Shown piece after piece: positions 12,564-25,257 of a stretch of 64,000 nt of DNA (its first letter is position 1; every line of letters starts with the position of its first letter). The translations under genes and the position numbers were made by a program. Origin of the DNA: Limonium bicolor (taxonomy: Eukaryota > Streptophyta > Magnoliopsida > Caryophyllales > Plumbaginaceae); NCBI GenBank assembly GCA_023374045.1, contig CM041776.1, positions 44,646,171 through 44,710,170 on the forward strand, written 5' to 3'. Under the pieces are notes generated by a model that did no database searches, was not told the DNA's origin, and saw only the letters and a list, made by a program, of their open reading frames with translations.

Positions 12564-15500
12564 TGAAATACCCCAAACTAATTAAACATGGATTAAACAT
12601 CTAATCACATTGATTAAGGCCTAAACATGCCTTAAAAGTCAACTAAGAACAACAGTGGTTAACACAAAGCAAGACATTGCACCCTTTGATTGTTTAGGGT
12701 CAATAAATACCGAAATGAACTTCTTAGGACCTAAAAATTTGTCCTAAGCTTATTAACACATTAATAAACATATTACAATTGCTTGAAAACACTCCAACAC
12801 AAATAACAAGCATTTACATGCTTCAAGGTCAAGAAGGGCAAAAATGTGCTCTAAGAAACCTTAAAGGTCTAATGACCTCTAAATGATATAAAATTGGATT
12901 CCATGATCAAATATCATTTAAGGAACACAAAAAAACCGTTCTCAAAGAAAACCAAGCTCAGAAAAACCTTACGACACAAAATGTGCGCTAAAACTCCTTA
13001 AAGCACGTTTTTGTGTAATTGTCTTCTAAATTGGTTTTTAATGGGCTTAAAGGTTATAATTACCTTTAAATATGATAATATATCATATTAGGAATTTAAT
13101 TCCAGAAATTTACAAATTTTTACAAATTTAATATTAAAATATTAATAAAACCCTAAAAGGGGGCCCGTTTGAGTCAATGTTGACTAAGAATGGTCAAGAG
13201 GTCAAAGTTTGACCCCTTGGACCACATGAGGTCGACATCCACAAGCAAGGGAGCCTAAAATCGCCACTTTCAAGCACAAAAGACAAGCTCCAACACCATT
13301 CCATAAATTAAGGACTACTTTTACCTTTTGAATACTTTAGTCTAATTATTGCACACTTTTGGCTCCTTATTGAATCAGCCTTCAAAAAAAACGTGTGAGA
13401 CTCACTCAGCCCCTCCAATTATCGATGCCCATCCCCTTTACTCATCAAACACTAATTACATTAAATAAAGCAAAAATGAGTATTAAGGCAAAATTTGACC
13501 TAATCTCTCATTTGCCTTGCTTCCCAACCAAGAAAAGGCCTCTCTATCCTATCTTTGGCTTCTCCAAGTCGTGGCTAACACACCAAGAACATAGAAGAAC
13601 ACCTTGATACCTAGGTAAGCTTAATTAGTCATTTTATGTTCAATTTCTTCACAAATCTTTCCTCTTTCGGTGGATCTAAACATCAACCATTTCCATCCAT
13701 GGATCTAGGTTATTTTGGAGGTTAAATGAAGGAGGAATCTCGGCCATAACAATGGAAGAAGGTGGAGAAACCCAAACTTGTTCTTAAGGTACAAAAATGT
13801 GCTTTAAGCACTTATCTTTTGATTCTCTTTAGATCTATTTGTAAAACCTTGTTTCCTAGCCTTATAATCTTCTTCTTAACATACTTATTCAGTGGATCAA
13901 TCAAGAGCTTCAAGGTATAGCCAGATCCAAGCCAAAAACACCATTTTTGGCATTTTAAACAAGGCCAAAGAGTACTTGTGCTTGCCTTGTTGTTCTAAGA
14001 AGCTGTGGAAATTGTATTCCTAAGCTGGCCAAACCAAACAAGGCTTTATCTAAGCAAAAACAAGGAATAAATCACTTAAACCTTCACTTGGTATATTAAT
14101 ATGTAAATTATACATATGTATATGTATATGCCGTGAGTGAACATGGTTAATAAGGTCTTATTTTGACCTTAGGTGATTAAGGAATGGTTTGGTAAATTTT
14201 ATAACTAATTAAACAAGCATAATTGTCAAATTTAAGACATTATGTGGAAAATTGGTAATTAATGGAAAGATATGGGAGAGGCCGAAAGTTTAATGCATTT
14301 TTGGACATTTATGTGTAATTTATTTTGTAAGCCAATGTTTGTAATAAGGCCATGTACTTTAGGCCATTTTATTTATGCATTTATAAGGTTTTATTTAAGT
14401 TTAAGTGGTGAAAATGCATTACCGAAAAGAAATGGGGTATTAGGTGTAATTAAATTAAATTTGGGGCTTTATAATAATAAGGCCGAAAATTAGAGGCTAA
14501 AAGGATTTAAAATAAAGTTTATAAGATTCTATAAAGTTTTGGGTTAAATGGTAATTTCTGAAAAATATGGTTATAAACCGTAATTATAAGGAATTAATGG
14601 TCAAGGAAATGTTAAGGAGGTCAACCTTGAACATATGGTAGGTTTTGACCAAATTAGATAAGTTAAATTGTAACAATTTTAACATATGTGGTATATATGT
14701 TATTACCGAAGATAAAGGGTGTATAATGGTATTATAAACACCCATGGGCTATTAGGAATTTTTAGGAATTTATTGGGTTGATTTTGGAATTTAAAATAAA
14801 CTGTATATGTATAATATATAGTTATTATGTCATTATGACACTTTGGAGAAATATAGATGGTGGAATGGTAAATACCGAGAGTGTATGGGTTAATAAGGAT
14901 ATTTATAACTCTTTGGTGAAATTTGGTGATTTTTAGAATTATATAAGGATATTTAATAAGATATGTGTATAATATATGGTTTTAACGATATTATAAAACT
15001 ATATATTATAAATAGGGCCAAATGGCAATTATTGAACAGTTTTGGGTCTGTTCGGTATTTATAAATATTGACCATAGGTTATATTTATTTTAAGGTTAAA
15101 ATATTATATTAAATGGTATATATAACATGGTGTTAATAATGGGATGAACTGTCGGGGTTACTTGTTATTCGGAAGTACCGGATGTAGTTTGTCATGGAGA
15201 CTGATTATAGTTTTAATACCGTTTAGATCATACTTCAGACAAGGACGCTTGACGAGCTAGTGGACTACACTGCGCATCCTAGGTCTTGGTGAACGGTATG
15301 TAAAGGGGTTTGATCCGAGTTGTCCTAAGGAAGCTCCTTGGGCTCGGATTTGGTTGATATTACCTGTGTGTTATGTGTGTGGATACATGTATGTGATTAT
15401 GTGTTACTGCATTAATTATTTATGCACGAGCGTCCTACGGGACTAACACTACGTCGACTATAGATCGACTTATATAAACATACATATACGTTAATGTGAT

Positions 15501-16422
15501 GAACATGACGGTTACTTGATATAATACCATAGTATTAATATTAAGTATATGGTAACCTAAGTAAAATACTTAGGAACGTGTCACGACATTGTCGGTCTCT
15601 AGAGCATGGATCTCGAACATGAATATAACCTAGATTACTTCTAGGTATGCGTGAGACCCATTGGGCAGCTAATTAATAATTGTATTCTCCATAAGACTAA
15701 GGGCAGATCTTAAACATTATGAGAGAGAGATGGTATGAGTTGAGGTGAGGAATCCCGGTAGTTTATGAACTACTTGGTTGCACTGTTGTGATCACTGAGG
15801 GGTACCCGATTGGGTTCCGCTCCAGGTTTATACCTAACGAGCCCAAACTGGATCGTGGGTCAGGTGGCTACGGCCATTATATGGACGTCTTACGAGACTT
15901 AAGAGAATAGTCAGGGGCCTCCGGACCTCTGGCGAAATTAGCACCTTTGTGTGTACGGGAGGACTACTGTCCATGGTGAGGTTATCGGGTTGTCCTAACA
16001 TGACGCCCAACTGGTATTAATAATTAAACATGGTTTGGATGGATGGGGCCTTAAAGGCCAAATTAAATTAACTATGGAAACTGTACGCTACGGCGATTGT
16101 ACATTGTACATATGGATGGGGCCTTGAATGCCAAATTAAATTAAATTAATAAAGGATGGTATACGCTACGGCGATTGTACATTGTACATTATATTGTTAT
16201 TACTCGATACGTTCGATATACAAATGTTGTTTGAGATATTAAATGAATGTTTGGATTGGATGGATGATTAAATTTTTATGAATATTTGGATGGATGATTA
16301 TGTATATTATACATGTATGTTACGGTATTGATTATAATTGTAAAATGGTACAGCATGAAACCAATCTAATAATAAGATGGTTTAAATGACTAAGTGACCA
16401 ATAGGGTCCAGGCCCGGCATAC
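12564..16422 (+). repeat. 5' LTR of B, first part
   Basis: It matches the 3' LTR of B (51815-56097) with mostly single-base differences. A block of about 40 bp near 53930 in the 3' copy is absent here. The LTR is split by element A; the TSD CATAC is at 16418-16422 and 36128-36132. ORFs inside (for example 13395-13607, 14272-14493) have no family resemblance. Confidence 0.85.
16040..16190 (+). repeat. Two-copy tandem duplication in the B LTR
   Basis: A unit of about 75-80 bp containing GGATGGGGCCTT, CCAAATTAAATTAA and GCGATTGTACATTGTACA occurs twice in a row. The 3' LTR has the same pair at about 55320-55470, so the duplication predates insertion. Confidence 0.65.
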
Positions 16423-19400
16423 TGAAATACCCCAAACCTTAGTGTATTGTTTAAACACCTAAATATGGTATATTAAGACTAAAAAGAGTCTTAGAAATAT
16501 TGGTAAACAAATTTAAACAATAGAAAACACAAAATGTGCTTTAAGGTCAATAAAGGCCAAAATGTGCTATAAGCTTGGGATAAGCTTGGTTAAGACCTAA
16601 TGAACTTACCAATACCTTATTTATATATTAATGAACATATTAAACCAATTACCAAAGAAAACCAAGCTTGTCTTGTAAATGAGTTTTGAATGGCTAAATG
16701 TCCATCATTACTCTTTAATTAAACATGTGTACTATATAGTATCACATTTGGAAGTCTATATCAATGGGAAATCAAAAATTTCACTTCTATGTGCCTTGTT
16801 TTTATGAATAGTGATTTTCATAAGCTATTTTGTAACATATGTTGTATAAGTAATTAAATTGACAAATAAGAGATATTACCCCTAAGTACTATTGGGGGCC
16901 GGTTTTCTTAAGTGTGGTGACTCACCACTCTCTTGTTAATATGTTAAGAAAATGAAGAAGACTATTAAGTTACTTTTTACTTTATAAGCATAAATATTCT
17001 AAAAAGCAAAACAAACTCATTTATCTCATTCTCTCATTTCTTTCTTTCATTTCCCACGGTTCCAAGTCTTCGTCAACCTCTCTTCTCCTCTTCATTCACG
17101 ATTTGCAATAGTAAACACACAAACTCCATCTTTGACCACTTGTATTCCTAGCTCACTTAACCAAATCAAAAACAAATACCACCATTCTCTTCCTCTCATC
17201 AAGCTCTTCATTCCTATCTTCTCAAAATTTCAAGAGCCCAATTTCGGTGCCATGGAGTTCTACCATTGAAGGAGCTTGAGCTCATATTTCTACATATTAT
17301 TACTCTCCTTGCTTCTAGGTAAGGAATCTCAAAGAAAAATCATGTTTCCTCTATGTTTTTACCTTGACCGAAAATGCCCATTAATGGTGCTCTTTGTGTG
17401 ACTTTGTTCTAGCTTCATTCCAACCTTTCAAGGACTAGGTGGAGTCCTCTCTTGATATATATTCAAACTCTCTTCAAAGACCAAGGTAAAACAACTACAT
17501 TAATGTTTTTGAAATAATGTAAACCTAGGGTTACAATGAGATGAAGCTTAAAGCTTGAATACTCATTATGTGATTTGTATAATGTTTAGTAGTTGACAAG
17601 GAATCAAATACCTTACCAATTTTATAAGGAAACAAAGAAGAGGTTTGTGTGGAAAAGAGGTAAATATGCTAACCTAATGGGTTTCAAGTCTTAGGAGAAA
17701 TGAGCTTGTATTTCTTATGAAGATGATCTAAGGAGCCAATGAGAAGTGACTTAGAAGAATGCTTTTAAGAGTTTAGCAAAAGGCATATGTGTTGTTGAGT
17801 GTATTTGCAGATCAAAGGCAAATATATTGTGGAAATTCAGTGTTTATGATTTATGCATTTTAAGGGCCTAAGAGCCATGTCATTTAAGGGCCTAAGTGCC
17901 ATGCAATTTAAATTATGCACTATATTGTGATGTAGTGCTATATGTGTGAAGTTTGTGGTGTAAGATGTGTTTGATGGATTTTTAGTGTTCTTGGCTGTTT
18001 GTTGGTGAAAACAATATGTTTTGGTTTAGTAATGTTCTAGGAGAACCTATGTCAAAATTTAGGTAACAAACAAGAAGTCCTAAGGTTTAAAAATAAGTTG
18101 GTGAGTTAAGAAATGTTTGGAATGGTTAAGTGCTTTCCTTGGGAAAGAAACATGCATTAAGGTGTTTTAAGATGTGAGAAGGGCTTAGGAAATGTTCTAG
18201 AGGATTTATAATGCAAGGAATGTTTTGGGGATACACTAGAGTCATTTGGACTTGTGTTAGGATTTGGGCAAACTTTGGTGAACAAGGAGAAAGTGTGAAC
18301 TTGAAAAAGGATTTCAAGAAATGACGTAAGGAGTTGATGGTAAGAAATGATGCTTGGGAGATGATGTTTAAGTGAGGAGAAAGCATTTGGGATAGTAGTC
18401 ATTTTAGGTATGAAACACCACTTTGAGACTAAGGAGGAAATAGCATAAGTGTTAGGAATTTTGGGAAGAAATGAGTAAAGGTTTAAGGAATTAGGAAATG
18501 AGTTTTATGAGTGTTTAAGGATGTCTTAATGTGTGTTTGAAGTGCCCAAATGAGGTTAGGGTGTACTAGGATATATGGGGTGAAGTTTGGAGTTAAATGA
18601 GAAATGGAAAACAAGGGTCTGGAGCAGACCGAACTTGCGACCGAACTTGCAAGTTCAGTCGAGCCCAGTTTACCCTGCGAGAATTGGCTTCTGGAATGGA
18701 CCGACCTTGGGGACCGGACTTGCAAGGTCGGTCGGGCTTGTATTTTGTGTACGGATTAAGTTTCTGGAATCGACTGGACATGGGACCGGACTTGGCAAGT
18801 TCGGTCGGGCTGAATTTTCAAAGAGAAGAAACTCTCGGGAATGGACCGAACATGCGACCGAACTTACAAGGTCGGTCGGAGTAGAAAATTTTGACGGAAA
18901 TGTGTTCTGGAATCGACCAAACTTGGGTAAGTTCGGTCGGTAAGGTCGGTCGGACCAAAACTTGTAAAAAAAAAAACAGAAAAGAATGTGACTTATGTAA
19001 TTAACCCTAGGGGGTATTATGAAGGTAACCTAGGGTAAGTTAGACATTAAAAACATGTCATACAATCATGTTAAACATTTAGTAAGTTTGAAGTTAAATA
19101 AATAATTAACCGACATTATTAATCATGTATAGGAGTGACCTACGGAGGAAATCAATCGAGGCAAGGACCGAGGTATGGTTTTCTTGTAGTCTGTTGCCTA
19201 CCGGTTTACACCGGCTTGTGTGTGTATGTTTTTCTGTGTGTTTATGACGTTATAAGATCTAAACATGTAATGAGTTTACAGTTGTTCATATTATTGTGAT
19301 GTTATGATGTGACTCATTTCCCTTGTGTGTGTCTAACATGACTTACCACCTATTGTGTATTGGTTGTTAAGTTCCACCATGAACTTCTAACAAGTGTTAA

Positions 19401-19775
19401 CTGGGAAGTGAGGAATCCGGTTGTCCGGGTCATGCATGTAAGTTAAGAGTAGATATCTGAATCAGATTCGACTCTTATGTTGTTAAGATTGTTCTCCTTA
19501 ATTTGGCGTTCGATCTCCCGCTAGCTTCCTCCAAAGCTTACCTATTCTGACTTATGATCGGTTTAGTGGGAACATGTTTGTGTGGTGTGTTCGGGTCACT
19601 ATATCCGAACCATCTGTGACTTAAGTTACTCGTTCGAATAACAGCGGTAATGAGTGTGTGTAACGAGCTTAAATGAGAGTGAATCATTCTCTAGGCTCTT
19701 ATGTTATTTAACCTTCTTGGTTTGTTGTTGTGGAGCAAAGATCCACTGTGTATGTGATGTTGTGCTATGCACTAT
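16423..19775 (+). repeat. 5' LTR of A, first part
   Basis: It aligns with 32250-35592 of the 3' LTR. About 60 bp present in the 3' copy near 32492 is missing here near 16670. Element C splits it; TSD ACTAT is at 19771-19775 and 25258-25262. Confidence 0.85.
18618..18955 (+). repeat. Cluster of GACCGAAC / GTTCGGTC repeats in the A LTR
   Basis: Words such as GACCGAACTTGC, AAGTTCGGTCG and AAGGTCGGTCGG alternate in both orientations over about 340 bp, able to form chained hairpins. The 3' LTR has the same cluster at 34460-34795. ORFs spanning it are by-products of the repeats. Confidence 0.65.
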
Positions 19776-20690
19776 TGCAGAGTGGATTTATCGTGAGTGG
19801 TTAAACTGGTGTAAAATTTAGAGAAAAGAAATTAAAACTCAAAATAAACGTCGGGCTGCAAACAAATCCCGGTCGTGGTAGTATAGTTAATTGTAAGCGA
19901 CCGGATGTCGAACCGTGAGACTAATATACATATAATAGTACCTAAGCGTGTCACAAGAGGGGGGATTAATTGACTTGTAATATGAATAAAAAGAAAAGAT
20001 AAAATAAACTAAGTTAACAGATAAATTAAATGGAACTCTGGGTCAGGTTATTATAATCTGCATAATTAAGCTATCTCTACTAGTTTAATAATTTGGCAAG
20101 GTTCCTGTTATTTTCTTAAGGTCTAAGTCATAGACTCAAAAGAACTCGTTTACCTGTAATGCAAGGTCCGTTGAAAACTCAAGCAAAATGCCTGTAAACG
20201 GCAGAGGAGTATTTGAGGAATTACATTTGCAACTGAATACTAACTTATTAAATCATAACAAGTTTCCTCCAGTTTTACGTCTTAATTAACCTATCTATTT
20301 ATCACCGGTCTGATCAAAATAGACTTAGGAAAGCAATTTAATAAACTCATGACATTTATTAAAAAGGTGCGAGATAACCTTTAAAACGTAACAAACTGTA
20401 TATAATTAAAACCATAAAAATAATGCATAATTAATATAAACACATAATAACCATTCCCAGAGTATACGTAACTAGCCTAACATATTAAATAGAAAAACAG
20501 AAACAAGAGTAATAGAAATCATCTGTAATCACTCCAGCTCGCTCTGCTATTTTGTATACGTAGGACTAGAGGGTGGTGGTGGAATGTGAAATAAATAAAA
20601 TGGAGAAGGCGGAAGAAGAGAAATGAGATGGCGTGAGGTGAAGTGGATGTTGGGTCGTGGATCGTGTGTCTTTGTTTGAAGTAGTAGTGG

Positions 20691-20700
20691 TATTTTATAG
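20691..20700 (-). promoter_or_regulatory. Probable TATA box of the C LTR
   Basis: CTATAAAATA on the minus strand, about 650 bp from the LTR start; the other LTR has it at 24599-24608. It would place the R region to its left. Confidence 0.5.
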
Positions 20701-20859
20701 AGGAGAGGAAGAAGAAGAACGACTGCAGACAGAGGTGGAAGAGCATTGATTGCTCAGGGGACAGAACGCGAAGAGTAGATAGATAAGTTGCAGGTCGACG
20801 GGCGAAGTCGACGAGCGAAGTCGACAAAGAAAAACTGTTATGCGTGCGATTTTAGTCGC

Positions 20860-21066
20860 GTCCGCCTCTGCGTCCGCCTCAAACCTGCGCGGACGTCTCT
20901 GTCGACCTCCCTCCGTCCGCCCGGTCATTTGTGTCATCTGCACATCCGTCCGCCTATGGTTCAAGCGGACGTCTCTATTTCTTCTCCGTTCCTCTGTCCG
21001 CCAAGCGTCCGCCTGCTTATTAGGCGGTTCTTCATGTCTCATGTCCGCCTGCTCATTAGGCGGTTG
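20860..21066 (-). repeat. GTCCGCC / GGCGGAC motif cluster in the C LTR
   Basis: About a dozen copies of GTCCGCC or its complement occur in about 200 bp, upstream of the TATA box in the minus sense. The other LTR repeats it at 24770-24975, and a third cluster lies near the primer site (23345-23465). Overlapping ORFs are low-complexity artefacts. Confidence 0.65.
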
Positions 21067-21352
21067 CTTAGGTGGTCACAAGTGTGACCGTGACCTATTT
21101 TCCTTCAAACTTCGACTGGCTCTAGATTCTTCGTTTGGACCCCATTTTCTGAGCCGTTTGCGTCTATGCGTTCGTCTCTTCGTCTACTTTATTCCCAGCT
21201 TGGTTTTCCTCATGTTCAAACAATAAATTTGTGAGATAACAATAAAACATAAACTAGAGGAAAAACTAACCGAAGTGGAGAAATGAGCAAGAAAAGTGCT
21301 AATATTATATATGAAATACACCTATAAATCATGCTCATTTGGACACTTATCA

Positions 21353-22537
21353 CACCCCCACACTTATCTTTTTGCTTGTCCTCAAGCAAAACCACGTACC
21401 CAAGTAAGTAGGGAATGCTCAATACTAACAAATATTATTATGAAGGGTAGGATAAACATGATCTTCAAACTTTTCGAGGAGTGTGAAAAATTAACTGCTG
21501 GTGGCATAGGTGTGCTCAGGGTGAAAATAAAATATAGAGTTTCGGGGTATGATCCAAGGTACTTCAATGTTTCTTTTAGGTGACTTTGAGAACTTTTACC
21601 ATGGCCAACTTTTCTCAAGAATGGGCATTGAGGAGAAAACAAAAGGAAAAATAGATTCATGCATTTGTTTCACTTTTGCATAAGAGATGAGAAAATGTAG
21701 ACATCACGCTTAAGAACATTCAACTCTCTTTTGTTGGTTACCTATGGTGTCTCGAAAGTCCTTTATTTTTCTTTTCCTTTTTTTTTTAACAGAAAAGCAC
21801 CCCTTAGCAATCCCTAAGAGAGAAGACAGAAAGAAACCCTGAGCAATAAAATCCAACCATTGCAGATTATTTGGTCACACCGCATATAAAATGCTCCTCA
21901 AAAGTAATCAAAATTTTAAAATTTGTACCATTTATCCTACAATTCATAACAATATTTATTCTTAAAGAGAACAACCCACATATAAAGGGTCCATAATATT
22001 TGAATTGGACGAACGCATGATAAGGAGAGAGATTAAACATTTAAGCACAAAATGTTACCGAAAAGGGCACACTCCCCCACACTTAAATTGAACAATGTCC
22101 TCATTGTTCACCAGAAAAACAAGGGAAGGTTTCAGAAGACCTTTTCGGTAAGTAGATAAAATAGAGATAACACAAAGATCACAAATAAACAATTAAGCAC
22201 ATAAACGCTCCTCTGCAGTTTTTATTTAAATAAAAGTATAATTAAAGAAACTAGTACTCCCCTGATTTTATTTTTGCTTGTCGTTAAAGTAGTTCCCCCA
22301 CACTTGAGCTTCAGCCTCAAGCAGCGTAGCTTGGTTGTAGTGTAAATATGAAGGTGCACCTGCATAAGACACCAGAAGCAACCATACTACAAACAGAGTT
22401 AAAAGTTAGCAAAAATAAAATTTAAAGAGAACCTGAGAATTAAAAAGAGCATAAAAGCAAAATAAAATAAAAGTACACCCGGGTTGCCTCCCAGGAAGCT
22501 GCCCTTCTTTAATGTCTTTGGCTAGACGCCTGCTTTG
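21353..22537 (-). other. C 3' non-coding region with polypurine tract
   Basis: The terminal tract is at 21353-21365 (plus strand CACCCCCACACTT). Two more CCCCCACACTT words lie near 22075 and 22296, so the tract motif occurs three times. No credible ORF is present. Confidence 0.6.
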
Positions 22538-23125
22538 TTATCCTGGATCAAAACAAAACGTTACCTCGGCATATAAAATAAGAAAATTAATACTCCACAA
22601 AATTTGGTGTTTGAGGAGGTATTGCCGGGAACGTAGTTCTAACAGAAGACCCGGCGAAGATGATTTTTCTTCCTCAAATTGGAGGATGTAAACATCATCC
22701 TTTTGTAGGTGAGGCTCGTAGAAAGAACGCTGATTGATATCATCTTCAGAGAAAGTTAATTCTTCGAAGGTGATAGTGGCGTTCTGTTTGGATATCTTGG
22801 CGGGAGGTGATGGCAATTCCTTCTCTTCATTTTCGAGGATGTAAATATCCTCATTTTCTGGGTAGAGCATAGAGAAGGATGGAAACTGGCGGTAGGCGAT
22901 TTTAGAGGGAGGGGACTCCATGAATGGCTCGTCTGTAGTGGGGTGTTCTACCTCAAGAACTGTTTCGCTCTTTGATTGCTGCTGTTGTTGAGCGATTCTC
23001 TCTAGGTAGTCTGGTTGATCTTCTAACCAGAGTTGCTCTTGGAATATGAGACAATCCTCATAATCATGAGCTCCCCCACATACGGAGCAGTATAAATCCT
23101 GCCAATATTCAAACGCCTCTTCCAT
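22538..23125 (-). CDS. Gag-like zinc-knuckle protein of element C
   Basis: A 195-codon ORF. Residues 13-25 form a knuckle with ligands Cys13, Cys16, His20, Cys25 (CSVCGGAHDYEDC), like the single knuckle of Athila-type Gag. The rest is acidic and Gln/Ser-rich, with a twice-used motif of the form D-I/V-YIL followed by an EE run near residues 93 and 145. No capsid, protease or RT region is present. It may be a remnant Gag or a short protein of a non-autonomous element; the C-terminus after about residue 170 looks like read-through. Confidence 0.5.
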   Translation of the reverse strand: MEEAFEYWQDLYCSVCGGAHDYEDCLIFQEQLWLEDQPDYLERIAQQQQQSKSETVLEVEHPTTDEPFMESPPSKIAYRQFPSFSMLYPENEDIYILENEEKELPSPPAKISKQNATITFEELTFSEDDINQRSFYEPHLQKDDVYILQFEEEKSSSPGLLLELRSRQYLLKHQILWSINFLILYAEVTFCFDPG

Positions 23126-23660
23126 TTGCCGTGTACAAATTTTTTTTTTTGGATTTGTATATAAAACGTAACTACTGAAACAGATTAGAAAATAAAATGA
23201 TTATAAACAAACACAATAATAATATAAGTAGTTCGGAGATGGACTGAAGTCGCGAGCTTGTTCTTCTCTTCGGATCGAGCTGGAGCAGTTTGGAAGTTGG
23301 GGAAGAACAGAGACTGAAACGCCGCGCGCTTCTGAATTAGTTTTGTCCGCTCGGACGTCCGCTTCGAATCAAGGCGGACAAGGCTGCGGCGTGAATCGGA
23401 GACGTCCGCCTGGACGTCCACGTGGAAAGGCTAGGCGGACGCGTTGTTTGTCCGTGCGGACAAGGCTCTGTTCGCAACTCTTCTTTTTTTTTGTTTACGC
23501 GTAGATCAAACCTATTACTCAAACAGATTAGATAATATACACAATAATTATATAAACAAAATATAAAAGATAATTAATATAAACAACAAAGAATATAGAC
23601 AAAAATATTATAATATAACAAGTGAATAATCCGGGGCTTAGGGACTAGAATAAATCTAGT
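23126..23660 (-). other. Leader of element C
   Basis: Non-coding stretch between primer site and the ORF. It contains GTCCGCC-type repeats near 23345-23465 that match those in the LTR. Confidence 0.5.
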
Positions 23661-23677
23661 CCCCGGCAACGGCGCCA
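23661..23677 (-). other. Primer binding site of C (tRNA-Asp type)
   Basis: The minus strand reads TGGCGCCGTTGCCGGGG, complementary to the 3' end of plant tRNA-Asp, three bases from the LTR end. Confidence 0.85.
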
Positions 23678-23680
23678 TTT

Positions 23681-25257
23681 TGCAGAGTGGATTTATCGTG
23701 AGTGGTTAAACTGGTGTAAAATTTAGAGAAAAGAAATCAAAACTCAAAATAAACGTCGGGCTGCAAACAAATCCCGGTCGTGGTAGTATAGTGAATTGTA
23801 AGCGACCGGATGTCGAACCGTTGGACTAATATACATATAATAGTACCTAAGCGTGTCACAAGAGGGGGGATTAATTGACTTGTAATATGAATAAAAGAAA
23901 AGATAAAATAAACTAAGTTAACAGATAAATTAAATGGAACTCTGGTCAGGTTATTATAATCTGCATAATTAAGCTATCTCTACTGGTTTAATAATTTGGC
24001 AAGGTTCATGTTATTTTCTTAAGGTCTAAGTCATAGACTCAAAAGAACTCGTTTACCTGTAATGCAAGGTCCGTTGAAAACTCAAGCAAAATGCCTGTAA
24101 ACGGCAGAGGAGTATTTGAGGAATTACATTTGCAACTGAATACTAACTTATTAAATCATAACAAGTTTCCTCCAGTTTTACGTCTTAATTAACCTATCTA
24201 TTTATCACGGTCTGATCAAAATAGACTTAGGAAAGCAATTTAATAAACTCATGACATTTATTAAAAAGGTGCGAGATAACCTTTAAAACGTAACAAACTG
24301 TATATAATTAAAACCAGTCTAAATAATGCATAATTAATATAAACACATAATAACCATTCCCAGAGTATACGTAACTAGCCTAACATATTAAATAGAAAAA
24401 CAGAAACAAGAGTAATAGAAATCATCTGAAATCACTCCAGCTCGCTCTGCTATTTTGTATACGTAGGACTAGAGGTGGATGTGGTGGAATGTGAAATAAA
24501 TAAAATGGAGAAGGCGGAAGAAGAGAAATGAGATGGCGTGAGGTGAAGTGGATGTTGGGTCGTGGATCGTGTGTCTTTGTTTGAAGTAGTAGCAGTGGTA
24601 TTTTATAGAGGAGAGGAAGAAGAAGAACGACTGCAGATAGAGGTGGAAGAGCATTGATTGCTCAGGGGACAGAACGCGAAGAGTAGATAGATAAGTTGCA
24701 GGTCGACGGGCGAAGTCGACGAGCGAAGTCGACGAAGAAAAGCTGTTATGCTTGCGATTTTAGTCGCGTCCGCTTCTGCGTCCGCCTCAAACCTGCGCGG
24801 ACGTCTCTGTCGACCTCCCTCCGTCCGCCCGGTCATTTGTGTCGTCCGCACATCCGTCCGCCTATGGTTCAAGCGGACGTCTCTATTTCTTCTCCGTTCC
24901 TCTGTCCGCCAAGCGTCCGCCTGCTTATTAGGGGTTCTTCATGTCTCACGTCCGCCTGCTTATTAGGCGGTTGCTTAGGTGGTCACAAGTGTGACCGTGA
25001 CCTATTTTCCTTCAAACTTCGACTGGCTCTAGATTCTTCGTTTGGACCCCGTTTTCTGAGCCGTTTGCGTCTATGCGTTCGTCTCTTCGTCTACTTTATT
25101 CCCAGCTTGGTTTTCCTCCTGTTCAAACAATAAATTTGTGAGATAACAATAAAACATAAACTAGAGGAAAACTAACGAAGTGGAGAAATGAGCAAGAAAA
25201 GTGCTAATATTATATATGAAATACACCTATAAATCATGCTCATTTGGACACTTATCA
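23681..25257 (-). repeat. 5' LTR of C (right copy)
   Basis: Nearly identical to 19776-21352 and of equal length. It borders the TSD ACTAT at 25258-25262. Confidence 0.9.

Larger units (their letters stand above)
19776..21352 (-). repeat. 3' LTR of C (left copy)
   Basis: In the minus sense it starts TGATAAGTG and ends CTCTGCA. It is almost identical to 23681-25257, with scattered single-base changes, suggesting C is the youngest insertion here. Confidence 0.9.
19776..25257 (-). mobile_element. Element C: non-autonomous Athila-like retrotransposon
   Basis: Two LTRs of 1577 bp each, TSD ACTAT, a minus-strand tRNA-Asp-type primer site (TGGCGCCGTTGCCGGGG, 23661-23677) and a polypurine tract AAGTGTGGGGGTG give a complete element in the minus orientation. 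The internal region is only 2328 bp, with one ORF and no RT or integrase. The primer type and Gag-like knuckle fit the Athila/Tat group. Confidence 0.9.

Noticed and set aside
18587..18943. ORFs in the A LTR rich in TELARS/FGR-type repeats
   Set aside because: They are translations of the GACCGAAC repeat cluster and are not kept in frame in the 3' LTR.
20788..21226. Plus-strand ORFs over the C LTR, repeated at 24696-25133
   Set aside because: They run antisense through the GTCCGCC repeats; Arg/Ser/Pro-rich composition comes from the repeats.
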